The position numbers and the translations under genes were made by a program. A stretch of 64,000 nt of DNA from an uncultured bacterium (lineage in GTDB: Bacteria > Bacillota > Clostridia > Lachnospirales > Lachnospiraceae): NCBI GenBank assembly GCA_948467735.1, contig CAOKFN010000005.1:69341-133340 (forward strand). Direction: 5' to 3'. Each line of letters starts with the position of its first letter. The stretch's first letter is position 1. The notes below the pieces were generated by a model, which saw only the letters and a program-made list of their open reading frames with translations, had not been told where the DNA came from and ran no database searches. Below are positions 52,476 to 62,124 of the stretch, piece by piece.

Positions 52476-54694
52476 TGGAAAATAGAGCAGAGAATGAATA
52501 TCAAGACCAATATAAGAAAAACGGCGGTTCGGCTCCCGGCGGCTCCCATGGCCCAAGGGGCGGGGTTCCCAGCGGCCCTCACGGCCAAAGGGGCGGGTTC
52601 CACGGCGGCCCGAGAGGCGCGGGAGGCGGAGAGAAGGCAAAGGATCTGGCGGGTACATGGAAAAAGCTTTTGGGGTACTGCCGCAGGTATATGGCGGTAT
52701 TTGTGACTGCGCTTCTCTGTTCCGCGGCGGGAACGGTGCTGACGCTGATCGGGCCCGACAAGCTCTCCGAAATGACGGACGTTATTACGGAGGGAATCGC
52801 GCCGGATACCGAGATGCTGGAAGAAATCATGGAGGCGGTGCTTGGAAATCCCGTGCCGTTTCAGGACATTGTGGTGGAAGGCGTCACGATTTCCGGAGAA
52901 GATCAGGCGGCCATGATGGCGCTCTTTGCCGAATTGAATTCGGAAGGGATGCCGCCCATGGAAGGAGGACAGTCCACGGAAGGGGCGGCACCCATGGAAG
53001 AGGGCATTTCCGGGGAAAATCAGGAAGCCCTTCTGGAAGCCATGGAGAAACTGCCGGATTCGGTGTACAGCCTGATAAAGCCCTCCATTGACATGGACAG
53101 GGTATTTCACATTGGTTTTATCCTGATTGCCTTTTATGTGATAAGCTATATCCTCTCCGCCGTACAGGGATGGATTATGGCAACCGTTACCCAGCGTGTC
53201 TCTCAGGAAATGCGTTCGGATATCTCCAAGAAGATTAACAGACTGCCCATGTGGTTCTATAACCGCACTACCACCGGCGATGTGCTGTCCCGGGTGACAA
53301 ACGATGTGGATACCATCGGACAATCCCTGAATCAGAGCATCAGAAACCTGATTTCTTCCATCATCCTGTTCTTCGGCAGTCTGGCCATGATGCTGATTAC
53401 GGACGGCTGGATGACGCTCACCGCAGTCTGCGCGAGCCTTCTCGGCTTTGTGGTGATGTTCGTCATTATGGGCAGGAGCCAGAAATATTTTACCCGCCAG
53501 CAGAAGCACCTTGGGGAAATCAACGGGCATATCGAGGAAATCTATGGGGGACATACGGTGGTGAAGGCGTATAACGGGGAGGCGCAGGCCCAGAAGACCT
53601 TTGACGAGATGAACGGCAATCTATGCGAAAGCGGTTTCAAGGCCCAATGTCTGTCGGGATTGATGATGCCGATTATGGGCTTCATCGGCAATCTTGGCTA
53701 TGTGGCCGTATGCGTGGCGGGCGGCGCCATGGCGTTGAAGGGCCGGGTGAGTTTTGGGGTGATTGTGGCGTTTATGATGTATGTCCGTTATTTCACCCAG
53801 CCCCTGTCCCAGATTGCGCAGGCGGTGCAGTCCCTGCAGTCCGCCGGAGCGGCGGGCGAGCGTGTCTTTGAATTTCTGGAAGCGGAGGAGATGGAGGAGG
53901 AAAGCGGCAAGATGGGCGCGCCCGAGCATGTCAAGGGCGATGTGGAATTCGAGCATGTGAGATTTGGGTATGAAGATTCCGACAATATTGTCATTCATGA
54001 CTTTTCCGCCAAGGCTCATGCCGGACAGAAAATTGCCATCGTAGGCCCCACCGGCGCGGGGAAAACCACAATGGTCAATCTGTTGATGCGCTTTCATGAA
54101 ATTCAGGGGGGCAGAATCCTGATCGACGGAATTCCGACGAGCCAGATGACCCGCGAGGCCGTGCATGGGCAGTTCTGCATGGTGCTGCAGGATACGTGGC
54201 TTTTTGAGGGGACGGTGCGGGAAAACCTAGTCTACAATATGGAACAGGAGTCCTCCGATAAAGCCCTCATGGATGAAAAGATCAAAGAAGCCTGCAAAGC
54301 GGTGGGGCTGCATCATTTTATCCGGACGCTGCCCCACGGATATGACACGGTTTTAAACGATCAGGTGAATCTGTCGCAGGGACAGAAGCAGCAGCTCACC
54401 ATCGCCCGGGCTATGATTGCGGATAAGCCGATGCTGATTTTAGACGAAGCGACCTCGTCGGTGGATACCCGTACCGAACAGCAGATTCAGAGGGCCATGG
54501 ATCAGTTGATGGAGAATCGAACCTCCTTTGTGATTGCCCACAGGCTGTCCACGATTAAAGACGCAGATTTGATTCTTGTGATGAAGGACGGGGATATTAT
54601 TGAGAGCGGCAGCCATGAGGAACTGCTTCGCCGGAACGGTTTTTACGCGGAGCTTTATAACAGTCAGTTTGAACAGGCGCCGGAAGCGTCATAG
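52475..54694 (+). CDS. heterodimeric ABC exporter, catalytic subunit
   Basis: A 739-residue partner of the preceding protein. It begins with a Gly/Pro/Arg-rich, low-complexity ~40 residues (SHGPRGGVPSGPHGQRGG), then TM1; the TM1-TM2 loop is enlarged to some 130 residues and holds Met/Glu-rich EGMPPMEGGQSTEGAAPMEE. Walker A is GPTGAGKTT (about 524-532), Walker B LILDEATSSVD is complete and the switch is IAHRLSTI, but the signature is LSQGQKQQLTIARA. This is the exact complement of its partner, so one ATP site is active and one is degenerate. Likely substrate: a lipophilic drug or peptide that is also the MarR ligand. Confidence 0.93.
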   Translation: MENRAENEYQDQYKKNGGSAPGGSHGPRGGVPSGPHGQRGGFHGGPRGAGGGEKAKDLAGTWKKLLGYCRRYMAVFVTALLCSAAGTVLTLIGPDKLSEMTDVITEGIAPDTEMLEEIMEAVLGNPVPFQDIVVEGVTISGEDQAAMMALFAELNSEGMPPMEGGQSTEGAAPMEEGISGENQEALLEAMEKLPDSVYSLIKPSIDMDRVFHIGFILIAFYVISYILSAVQGWIMATVTQRVSQEMRSDISKKINRLPMWFYNRTTTGDVLSRVTNDVDTIGQSLNQSIRNLISSIILFFGSLAMMLITDGWMTLTAVCASLLGFVVMFVIMGRSQKYFTRQQKHLGEINGHIEEIYGGHTVVKAYNGEAQAQKTFDEMNGNLCESGFKAQCLSGLMMPIMGFIGNLGYVAVCVAGGAMALKGRVSFGVIVAFMMYVRYFTQPLSQIAQAVQSLQSAGAAGERVFEFLEAEEMEEESGKMGAPEHVKGDVEFEHVRFGYEDSDNIVIHDFSAKAHAGQKIAIVGPTGAGKTTMVNLLMRFHEIQGGRILIDGIPTSQMTREAVHGQFCMVLQDTWLFEGTVRENLVYNMEQESSDKALMDEKIKEACKAVGLHHFIRTLPHGYDTVLNDQVNLSQGQKQQLTIARAMIADKPMLILDEATSSVDTRTEQQIQRAMDQLMENRTSFVIAHRLSTIKDADLILVMKDGDIIESGSHEELLRRNGFYAELYNSQFEQAPEAS

Positions 54695-54722
54695 AAGGTC
54701 GGCAGGAAAGGAGCGCGGAAGC

Positions 54723-55337
54723 ATGAAGTGCAGATACATTACAATAGAAAGAGAATATGGCAGCGGCGGGACCCAGATCGCCCGCCTGCTGTCCCAGCGG
54801 ACAGGGATTCCCTGTTATGGAAGGGAAATCCTTGAGGAAGTGTCTAGGGAGCATCAGATTTCGGTTGAGAAAATCGAGCGATATGAGGAAACGGCCACCA
54901 ACAGTTTCCTATATTCCGTCTATATGCTGACGCAGGCGGTATCGGGCAGCGGGGATATGCTGACGGGAGGCGGATACATTTATGTGGCGGAGCAGGCGGT
55001 GATCAGGCGGCTCGCCGCGAAGGGCCCGGCAGTATTCTTGGGCCACTGCGCCTGCGAGGCGCTGAAGGAGGCGGAGGGCGTGGTGAAGGTGTTTGTGCGC
55101 TGCAGCGACGAGGAGGCGAAAAGGCGGCGCATCATGGAGGAATACGGAATCCCTGAAGCGCAGACGGATATGGTCAGGAGAAAATTTGATAAAAAACGCT
55201 CCAACTATTATTACGCAAATACCGTGAAAAAGTGGGATGATTTCAGGAATTATGATCTGGTTCTCGACAGCGGCAGGCTGGGAACCGACGCCTGCGCGGA
55301 GATTCTTCGGGCGGTACTGCAGCCGACGCAGCTTTAA
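54723..55337 (+). CDS. cytidylate kinase-like family protein
   Basis: A 204-residue P-loop kinase of the 'cytidylate kinase-like' family common in Lachnospiraceae. ITIEREYGSGGTQIARLLSQ (residues 5-24) is the nucleotide loop; PCYGREILEE follows, with VFVRCSDEEAKRRRIMEEYG as the lid and DLVLDSGRLG as the C-terminal strand. It is distinct from true Cmk and its phosphate acceptor is unknown. AAAGGAGCGCGGAAGC precedes the ATG at 54723; the gene follows the exporter by 28 bp and may be co-transcribed with it. Confidence 0.8.
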   Translation: MKCRYITIEREYGSGGTQIARLLSQRTGIPCYGREILEEVSREHQISVEKIERYEETATNSFLYSVYMLTQAVSGSGDMLTGGGYIYVAEQAVIRRLAAKGPAVFLGHCACEALKEAEGVVKVFVRCSDEEAKRRRIMEEYGIPEAQTDMVRRKFDKKRSNYYYANTVKKWDDFRNYDLVLDSGRLGTDACAEILRAVLQPTQL

Positions 55338-56034
55338 GCGGGAAACTATGGGAAGGACAGTGAAAACCATTCAGTCCTGTGTGCCGGGATTCACTTGGTT
55401 CCAGTGTTCGGAATTTGTATAAATACACGAAAATCTATTCCAATGCAGAACCAAATTCTGAGGAAGGCGATGTCTTTAGGATAATCGTGCCTATGTGACC
55501 TGCGGGAACAATGCTGACAAGCGATAGAAAAAGCAATGTGGTTACAGAAGTCACAGAAAAGATTACAGATGTTACAGAAGCCTTATTTTTGTGCGGAAAA
55601 TTTTTACTTGCAGAAAGCCCGCGCATGTGGTAATATGAAAGCTGAGAATTCAAGGACATGGCGGTGTACCACCACGGAGAGTTGCCGCTCCCCGTGGCAA
55701 GGATGGTAATGTCTCTACCACACGATACAGAACATAGTCTGCGATACACACAAGAGATATTATAATGCAGATAAATAAATTTTGCAATCTCTTTGTGCTG
55801 TTTTGTGCAGATTATGTCTGGAGCCTTAGATATATTTGACAGGGTGAGAGTGTGGCCGCATACTTTGCACCCTGTTCTTGATTTCTCACACAAGTTTCCC
55901 AAAGTGGCGGAGCAATCTGCCATGGAGGGAGCTTTGGGTGAGGAGTCGGAGCTTTAGAGAAGGAGCTGCGATTAGCTGTGATGCTTTGCAGCTCCTTTTT
56001 TGATGCTTATAAAAAATCTAAGGAGGCAAAAAGA
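55338..56034. other. 697-bp region without a supported gene
   Basis: No convincing frame in either direction; a 162-codon minus-strand opening lacks any family-like pattern. The region has a good promoter at 55608-55636 followed by a structured segment, and another possible small hairpin at 55905-55960. See the separate RNA candidate. Confidence 0.5.
55608..55740 (+). ncRNA. candidate small RNA with its own promoter
   Basis: TTGCAG (55608-55613), a 17-bp spacer and TAATAT (55631-55636) precede a segment in which CCACGG (55672-55677) pairs with CCGTGG (55692-55697), flanked by TACCACC and GGATGGTA. No reading frame starts nearby. The 3' end is not defined. This could equally be the leader of a lost gene. 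Confidence 0.25.
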
Positions 56035-57045
56035 GTGAAAAAAGAAAAGAAATCGGGAAAGAGGATGCAATGGGCGCTTAAGCGTCTGGCAGCGGAGGGA
56101 CCTGCCTGCGGGATGGGTATACCAGCCATTGTACTAAAACATTCCATGCTGATGGCAGCCGTTGTTCTGATATTCTCGGCTTGTGCTGATGCTGACAAAC
56201 CTAAAACATCTGAGAAAAGCGGTATAACTGTCGAGAAGGAGCCGGATATGACAGACGAAAATAATATAGCGGACGAACCAGCTTCAGACGACAATATTGA
56301 TGATGGCCGTCAATATACGGTAGTCGAGCTGCCTTCTGCACGATGGTGGTATAATAATGGCAATTTTGTCCAGCATCTGGAATATGAGAGAAATGAATAT
56401 GGTAATTACGTTAATATAGCTCAATATGACGAGAATGGTAACTTTATCAGTTATACGACAACCGCAAAAACAACGGAGGATGAGAACGGAGTAACTGTAG
56501 ACGATGGTTCCCAAAGATGGGAATACCAGTTGGGCACAGACGGAAAAATGGAAATGATATCTGTGAGTGAAAGCAAAACAAATAATATATTGTTTTCTAT
56601 ACAATATTCGGACACAGGAGAGGCAAAGTATATAACCCAAACTCATGATTCTTCCAATAGAAAAACTTACAAAATAGAATATTTCGACGAGAATTTTAAT
56701 CGCATTAAAGCGTTGAACTACGACAATGGCGCATTAAAGACTACAAGTATAATGGTGTATAGCGAAAAAGGCAACTTGCTTTCACAGAGTGTATATAACG
56801 GAAGCTCTACAGACGATGAAGCATTGCGTAGTCAATATACTTATGAGGACAGCGATTATGACGAACATGGACATTGCCGGGCATATTATGTTGAAGGTTT
56901 TATGCAGGAGTTAAAAAAAGAATACTATACCGATGAACAATTTAACATACTATATCATGATTCTAATTCTAAATATGAATATGAATACGCGGAATATAAA
57001 GTTCTTGATGATGAGCTTTTGCTTGCATATTTCGCTTTGCATTAA
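56035..57045 (+). CDS. predicted lipoprotein
   Basis: A 336-residue exported protein. The GTG at 56035 has AGGAGG 8 nt upstream, better than the upstream ATG. A long basic N-terminus leads to the hydrophobic stretch MLMAAVVLIFSAC, whose Cys fits a lipobox (FSAC), so the mature protein is lipid-anchored. It then has an acidic, Asp/Asn-rich spacer and a domain of repeated YDENGNFISYTT-, YFDENFNRIKALNYDNG-like units, in the manner of RHS/YD or toxin_15-type tripeptide repeats (YDxxGN). Ligand and role unknown. Confidence 0.7.
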   Translation: MKKEKKSGKRMQWALKRLAAEGPACGMGIPAIVLKHSMLMAAVVLIFSACADADKPKTSEKSGITVEKEPDMTDENNIADEPASDDNIDDGRQYTVVELPSARWWYNNGNFVQHLEYERNEYGNYVNIAQYDENGNFISYTTTAKTTEDENGVTVDDGSQRWEYQLGTDGKMEMISVSESKTNNILFSIQYSDTGEAKYITQTHDSSNRKTYKIEYFDENFNRIKALNYDNGALKTTSIMVYSEKGNLLSQSVYNGSSTDDEALRSQYTYEDSDYDEHGHCRAYYVEGFMQELKKEYYTDEQFNILYHDSNSKYEYEYAEYKVLDDELLLAYFALH

Positions 57046-57148
57046 AAAGCGGCTGTATATTGCCCCTTGCTTATCTTAGTAATTAAAAATACAGAAGGAT
57101 CCGCTGTCTGGAAATTACTATTTTTAATTCTGGACACACATTATGTTA

Positions 57149-57199
57149 ATGGTCTGCCTTACTTGCCTATTTTCGATATAGGCAGATGCGGCGGACCAT
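57149..57199. repeat. dispersed palindromic repeat, copy 2
   Basis: A 51-bp near-palindrome: outer arms ATGGTC (57149-57154)/GACCAT (57194-57199), inner stem TTGCCTAT/ATAGGCAG. It matches copy 1 at 28019-28068. It sits 104 bp after the lipoprotein gene; the TTTTGTG that follows would also suit a terminator. The other bases of 57046-57355 show no gene. Confidence 0.65.
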
Positions 57200-57355
57200 T
57201 TTGTGTCATTCTATGTAGTAAATTCTGAATCCTCCTAAATTTATTTTCATATGGGGGTTGCTTTCCCAAGCAGTATCTTTTAAACTATTCATAGAGTTTC
57301 TTATTACGGGTATGAAAAGATAATACGCCTATGATGGGACATGAGAGGGATGCGT

Positions 57356-58996
57356 ATGAGAAAACTGTGGGAAGAGATGCTTTATTTTTTGCGGCAGAAG
57401 CCGTTTGTCATATTCGCGGCGATGACGGCGGCGGGCAGCTATGGATTCGCGATTACCCATGAGGGCATCGGCGTGGACGATACTATGGCGGGAGTGTATC
57501 TGGATGAGGGCTTGGAACCATATATGGGCCGCTGGACCGTATACTTGGTGAATAAACTGTTTCGTATCGGTGAATTTACCCCCTTTATCACGGAGCTTAT
57601 GGGATGCCTTCTCTTGATGGTGGGAGTGCTTTTGTTCTGTGTGCTGCTTCGGCGTATTTTTGGCGAGCGGGTGGGAACGGCGGGATATACGGTTTTTGCA
57701 TGTGTATTTATCTCCTGTCCTTTTATCAGTGAAGTGTGGGTATATTATTATCATGACGGCGTGGATATGGGCTATATTCTTTTGGCCTTGTCGCTTCTGG
57801 CGCTGACGAGCGGGTGGGGGAAAACAGGAAAAACCCGCCTGAAATATCTTTCGGAAAGTACCTTATTCCTGTGTGCGGCGGTGGGCTGTTACGAATCTTT
57901 TTTAATTTTGTATTTGGTGGGAGTGCTGGTAATTCTGTTTTTTCAGGGGCTGGCAGAGAAGGAAGAGATGAATTGGCGCGTGATGCACAGGCTTCTTCTC
58001 AGCGTCGTGCCTGTGCTGGGCTGCATGATTCTGCGGGTTATGGTACGCGAGTTAATGATTATGGTTTTTTCGCTGCAGGACATGGGGGAAATTGCAGGGT
58101 TCAGAGACGCAGCCGAGGGTCTGAGCATTTTTGAGGGCGAAAACTGGCTTGCTTGTATTATTATGCTTCTGAAAAGATATTGGCTGGTATATTTTGTCAA
58201 TGGAGCGATTTATTTTCCCATTGCCGTATATGTGACGGCGCTGGGGGGATTCGGGGCGGCTTCCGTGATTTTTATGTTCAAGAGGAAAACAGGGTGGTAT
58301 ATGCTGTTAGCGCTTGGGATGGCGTTTCTGCCCATGACGCTTATATTCGCGTCTTTATCCGTACCGTTGTACCGGTCTTGTCAGTATATGCCGTTTTTTG
58401 CGGCTTCCGCCATGCTGCTTTTATATTTATTTCTGAAAAAGGTGTTGAAACAATATGGAGCTTTCGTCTTTGGGCTGCTGTCCGCGTGCTTGGTCTGGAA
58501 TCAGGCATATGAGTCGAATCGCAATTTTTATACGGATTATATGAAATATGAATATGATAAGGAGGTTTTAACCTCCGTAGCGGAGGAGGTCATCGGGGAA
58601 TACGGCAGGGATGCGAAAGTGATTTTTACGGGGGAGTACAAGGCTCCCTATGCTCTGATTAAAGAGTATTACGCAGGATTTTCTTCAGAAGAGTTTCGGA
58701 GGATAGCTCTGCTTACGGACTGGCTGGATCCTTGTCTGAAAGAAAAATATTATACTCCTTACGGGTATTCTTTTGCGGGAGAAGCACAGTATTCCGTGAT
58801 TGAATGGGGGCTTTATGCGTTCGACAGTCCAGGGCGGGAACTGGGGAATTTCCTTCGGATGCACGGGTATGAGCTGCAAGTGCCGGAGGATAAGGAATTG
58901 CTTGAGAGAGCGGATGCCTTTGCGGAGGGAATGGGCCGATGGCCGGAGGAAGGATCCGTGACTGAATGGGGAGGGTATGTGGTGGTGCATTTTTAG
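57356..58996 (+). CDS. GtrII-like membrane glucosyltransferase domain protein
   Basis: A 546-residue polytopic membrane protein with about ten hydrophobic helices between residues 15 and 385. The N-terminal part has the GtrII/'glucosyltransferase domain' hallmarks: an early acidic pair (GVDDTMAG), YMGRWTVYLVNKLF with the conserved Gly-Arg, and a Tyr-rich VYYYHDGVDMGY. The last ~150 residues are extracytoplasmic. Relatives add glucosyl groups to surface polysaccharides from polyprenyl-phosphate-glucose. The ATG at 57356 has GAGAGGG just upstream. It stands alone on its strand. Confidence 0.75.
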   Translation: MRKLWEEMLYFLRQKPFVIFAAMTAAGSYGFAITHEGIGVDDTMAGVYLDEGLEPYMGRWTVYLVNKLFRIGEFTPFITELMGCLLLMVGVLLFCVLLRRIFGERVGTAGYTVFACVFISCPFISEVWVYYYHDGVDMGYILLALSLLALTSGWGKTGKTRLKYLSESTLFLCAAVGCYESFLILYLVGVLVILFFQGLAEKEEMNWRVMHRLLLSVVPVLGCMILRVMVRELMIMVFSLQDMGEIAGFRDAAEGLSIFEGENWLACIIMLLKRYWLVYFVNGAIYFPIAVYVTALGGFGAASVIFMFKRKTGWYMLLALGMAFLPMTLIFASLSVPLYRSCQYMPFFAASAMLLLYLFLKKVLKQYGAFVFGLLSACLVWNQAYESNRNFYTDYMKYEYDKEVLTSVAEEVIGEYGRDAKVIFTGEYKAPYALIKEYYAGFSSEEFRRIALLTDWLDPCLKEKYYTPYGYSFAGEAQYSVIEWGLYAFDSPGRELGNFLRMHGYELQVPEDKELLERADAFAEGMGRWPEEGSVTEWGGYVVVHF

Positions 58997-59120
58997 TACA
59001 TAAAATCTTAAGTATTTTTTTATAGAAAAGGCGGGATTTTGTTATAACGGCATGTTATGATGGAAGATACCATGATGCAGGGTTAAGCATGGCATATGAT
59101 GAAACGAAAAGGAGAGAAAG

Positions 59121-61172
59121 ATGCGAAAACGAATTGCGGCGTCTGCCGTCATGCTGTTATGGATATTGGGGTGGATGGCCTTCGGCGGGAAGCTCACGGC
59201 GTCCGCGGCCGTAGAACCTTCGGCGGATACTTTTTCAGGAAATGTGGCCATGTTGAAGCAGGAGGGTAATTATTATGTCATGCAGGTGACGGTGGAGAAC
59301 CGGGGAGAAGATTTTTCCGGAACGGTACAGGCGGTCTTTGCCAGCAGCACTTTTGCCAACTGCGCCTACAATACGGAGATTACCCTTCCGGCTCAGGGAA
59401 AGAAACAGTTTACGATCAATGTGACCAATCGGGCGGCGGATACCGTTCGGGGCGTGTGTGCGTTGAATTTTCTGGATGAGAAGGGAAATCTGCTTCAAAC
59501 GATTTCGCTGAAAAATGTGTTTGGCAGTACGGCGTCGGGGATTCAGATGGGAATTTTGTCCGATAATTATTCCGGACTTACCTTTTTGGACGCCGGGGGA
59601 AAGGATTTTGCCATTCAGGGAACGCCTTATCCGTTGAAGCTGGTGGAATTGACTCAGGAGAATCTGGAAAGCTCTCTGGGAGGACTGTATTTTCTTGTCA
59701 TTGACCAATTCAATGTGTCCTCGCTGGGAGAGGAGAATATTCTGGCGATTCAGGACTGGGTGAAAAAGGGCGGATGGCTGATTATCGGCACCGGAGCGTA
59801 TGCGGAACAGACTCTTTCCGGATTTGAGGAGGATTTTATCGGCGCCGAGGTTCTGCGCGTCAGCGAGCCGGGGGAACAGAATACGGCGACGGATAAAGCG
59901 AACCGATATGAATATTATTATCAATACACGAACGCAGGGGTAGACTTTGCCCGGATGGCGATTGCCGATTTGGATTATAACAAAATGAGCTGGAATTTTG
60001 AGGAGGATGTGGAACATCCGGCTTTTACCGGAGCCGTGGAGGACGGCGCGGTGTCGGTTCTCTTGTTCTCGCTGGGGGAGGAGGAGCTGCGGAAGCTGGA
60101 CGACTATGTGATTCAAAGCATTTATGAAAATGTGATGTACCGCTCCGAGAGTTATTATAATTATGGCGCGGATATGGAGATGGAAGGCATGGGAAAAAGG
60201 GCGCTTGCCTTTATTGACAATACAAGCGCAAATGTGGATTTCACATGGCTTGAGGTGTTGATTGGGGTTTACGTGGTGCTGATCGGACCGATTTTGTACC
60301 TGATTCTGCGCAGGTGCAGGAAGAGCGAATGGTACTGGGTCTGTGTGCCCGCGTTGGGGCTTGTGTTTATCGGAGGGGTATTTCTGTTCGGACAGGGCGC
60401 TAAGGTAAACGGAATCAGGGTATACTCCGTTACGGCCCAGAGAGCGGACAGCAGCCATATCGATACTTATTTTCTGGCCTATCGGTCCGGCATAAAGGAG
60501 TGGAATATCCTTTTGGATGACAGGTATGAGACGGCGGGGCCGGGATTGGACGGGTATTATAGGAGCTATGGCGGCAATGCGAATGATTATTATTATGCCG
60601 TGAGCAGCGGAAGCGATGGGCTGTCGGTTGGAATCAAGCCGCAGATGAACTTTGACAACGGCTTCCTCTATGCGGGGGGAACGGCCCAAAGCAGGGGGAA
60701 TCTCCTAGGGAGGGATATAACGGTGTCTGCTGCCAGCGGGGAGATTGGCGGAACGGTTGTCAATGATACGGATTGTGATTTGGATTATATGGCGGTTTGG
60801 CTGGACGAGCCGTATGCCTGTATTATGGTGGTGTCGGATGTGAAAGGCGGGGAAACCATAGATTTGCAGCAGGCGGTCAAGGATGGGAGATGCGTGTATC
60901 AGAATTCCTACTCTTATTATAACCAGCTCCTGCGTCATATGCTGGGCATTTACGGACGAGGATCCAATTCATATCAGGAGGAGGATATGGCGGCGCTTCT
61001 CGTGGGGCTTGGGGCCGCTGCGGAGGGTTCCCAAAGCGGCGCTCAGCGGGCCGTGATTGCGGGCGTTGTCAAAGATTATGAGAAGGCGGCTGCGGGCCGG
61101 TATAACGAGACCTCCTACGGATGTCTTTATTCCTATGCGGAATTGGAGGTGGAAGATAATGCTGCAAATTAA
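59121..61172 (+). CDS. membrane-anchored extracytoplasmic protein of an ABC-2-type operon
   Basis: A 683-residue protein with signal peptide (about 1-30, ending SAA) and two transmembrane helices (about 374-396 and 403-423). The outer N-terminal part has a beta-sandwich (about 40-140) and a Rossmann-like segment with YFLVIDQFNV and DWVKKGGWLIIGTGAY, as in DUF4350/GldG-type proteins that accompany ABC transporters. The C-terminal ~260 residues lie outside again or in the cytosol, with a Tyr/Gly/Ser-rich run. Its stop overlaps the ATPase start by 14 bp. AAAAGGAGAG precedes the ATG. Role in the exporter unknown. Confidence 0.62.
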   Translation: MRKRIAASAVMLLWILGWMAFGGKLTASAAVEPSADTFSGNVAMLKQEGNYYVMQVTVENRGEDFSGTVQAVFASSTFANCAYNTEITLPAQGKKQFTINVTNRAADTVRGVCALNFLDEKGNLLQTISLKNVFGSTASGIQMGILSDNYSGLTFLDAGGKDFAIQGTPYPLKLVELTQENLESSLGGLYFLVIDQFNVSSLGEENILAIQDWVKKGGWLIIGTGAYAEQTLSGFEEDFIGAEVLRVSEPGEQNTATDKANRYEYYYQYTNAGVDFARMAIADLDYNKMSWNFEEDVEHPAFTGAVEDGAVSVLLFSLGEEELRKLDDYVIQSIYENVMYRSESYYNYGADMEMEGMGKRALAFIDNTSANVDFTWLEVLIGVYVVLIGPILYLILRRCRKSEWYWVCVPALGLVFIGGVFLFGQGAKVNGIRVYSVTAQRADSSHIDTYFLAYRSGIKEWNILLDDRYETAGPGLDGYYRSYGGNANDYYYAVSSGSDGLSVGIKPQMNFDNGFLYAGGTAQSRGNLLGRDITVSAASGEIGGTVVNDTDCDLDYMAVWLDEPYACIMVVSDVKGGETIDLQQAVKDGRCVYQNSYSYYNQLLRHMLGIYGRGSNSYQEEDMAALLVGLGAAAEGSQSGAQRAVIAGVVKDYEKAAAGRYNETSYGCLYSYAELEVEDNAAN

Positions 61173-62124
61173 TCATCTGTATAAGAGCTATGGCAGATTT
61201 CAGGCTGTCAACAATTTGACCCTTCATGTCCCCAAGGGAGATTTGTTCGGGTTTGTGGGGCCCAACGGCGCAGGAAAGACCACCACCATCCGTATGGTAT
61301 GCGGGCTGATGCTGCCCAGCGCCGGTAACATTGTGCTCGGCGGCGTGGACGCGCTGGCGAATCAGAAGGAGGTTAAGAAACAGATCGGCTATGTGCCGGA
61401 TTTTTTCGGGGTGTATGACAATCTGAAGGTGAAGGAATATATGGACTTCTACGGTTCCATGTACCGCATGAATTCCAAGGAAATCGCCCGGATAGCGGAT
61501 GATCTTCTGGAGCTGGTGAATCTTTCCGACAAGAAGGAGGTCTTTGTGGATACTCTTTCCCGAGGGATGAAGCAGCGTCTCTGCGTGGCAAGGGCGTTGA
61601 TTCACAATCCGGCGCTTTTGGTGCTGGATGAGCCGAACTCGGGGCTGGATCCAAGGGCGAGGGTGGAGATGAAGGAGCTTCTGCTGAATTTGAAAAGTAT
61701 GGGGAAAACCATTGTCATCAGCTCCCATATTCTCTCCGAATTATCCGAGATGTGCAGCAGCATCGGAATTATGGATCATGGAAATCTTGTGACGGCCGGG
61801 CGCATCGAGGACGTCATGGAGGGGGTATTCGGAAGCAATCAGCTGGTGATTACGCTGGACGGAGGGCGGGAGACGGCGCTTCGCATTGCAAAGGAGCATG
61901 CGAAGGTGAAGGTGGATTCCGCGGGAGAGCATGAGATTAGACTGTCCCACACCATGACCAAGTCAGAAATTGCGAAGATGATTGGCGTGATGATAGAAAA
62001 CGATGTGGTGGTGACGGGATTTCATAAGCAGGAGGGCAGTTTGGAAACTTTGTTTATGCGTGTTACCGACAATGAGGAAGGGCAAAAGGGAGGAAAAGAA
62101 AATGCGGCTGAATCCGATTGTTAA
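61159..62124 (+). CDS. ABC transporter ATP-binding protein
   Basis: A 321-residue ATPase of the ABC-2/CcmA (DrrA-like) group. Walker A is GPNGAGKTT (about 35-43), the signature LSRGMKQRLCVARAL is the variant with Arg in place of Gly, Walker B is LLVLDEPNSGLD, and ISSHILSEL holds the switch His. The C-terminal ~90 residues are the regulatory extension of this branch. It overlaps the upstream gene by 14 bp and the permease by 23 bp, so the three are tightly coupled. Confidence 0.93.
   Translation: MLQINHLYKSYGRFQAVNNLTLHVPKGDLFGFVGPNGAGKTTTIRMVCGLMLPSAGNIVLGGVDALANQKEVKKQIGYVPDFFGVYDNLKVKEYMDFYGSMYRMNSKEIARIADDLLELVNLSDKKEVFVDTLSRGMKQRLCVARALIHNPALLVLDEPNSGLDPRARVEMKELLLNLKSMGKTIVISSHILSELSEMCSSIGIMDHGNLVTAGRIEDVMEGVFGSNQLVITLDGGRETALRIAKEHAKVKVDSAGEHEIRLSHTMTKSEIAKMIGVMIENDVVVTGFHKQEGSLETLFMRVTDNEEGQKGGKENAAESDC

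Noticed and set aside
55435..55923. 162-codon minus-strand frame
   Set aside because: No ribosome binding site or domain-like pattern, and it contains the better-supported plus-strand promoter.
59235..60689. 484-codon minus-strand frame
   Set aside because: It lies wholly opposite the well-supported 59121-61172 gene, is His/Arg/Ile-rich in the way of antisense frames and has no family pattern.
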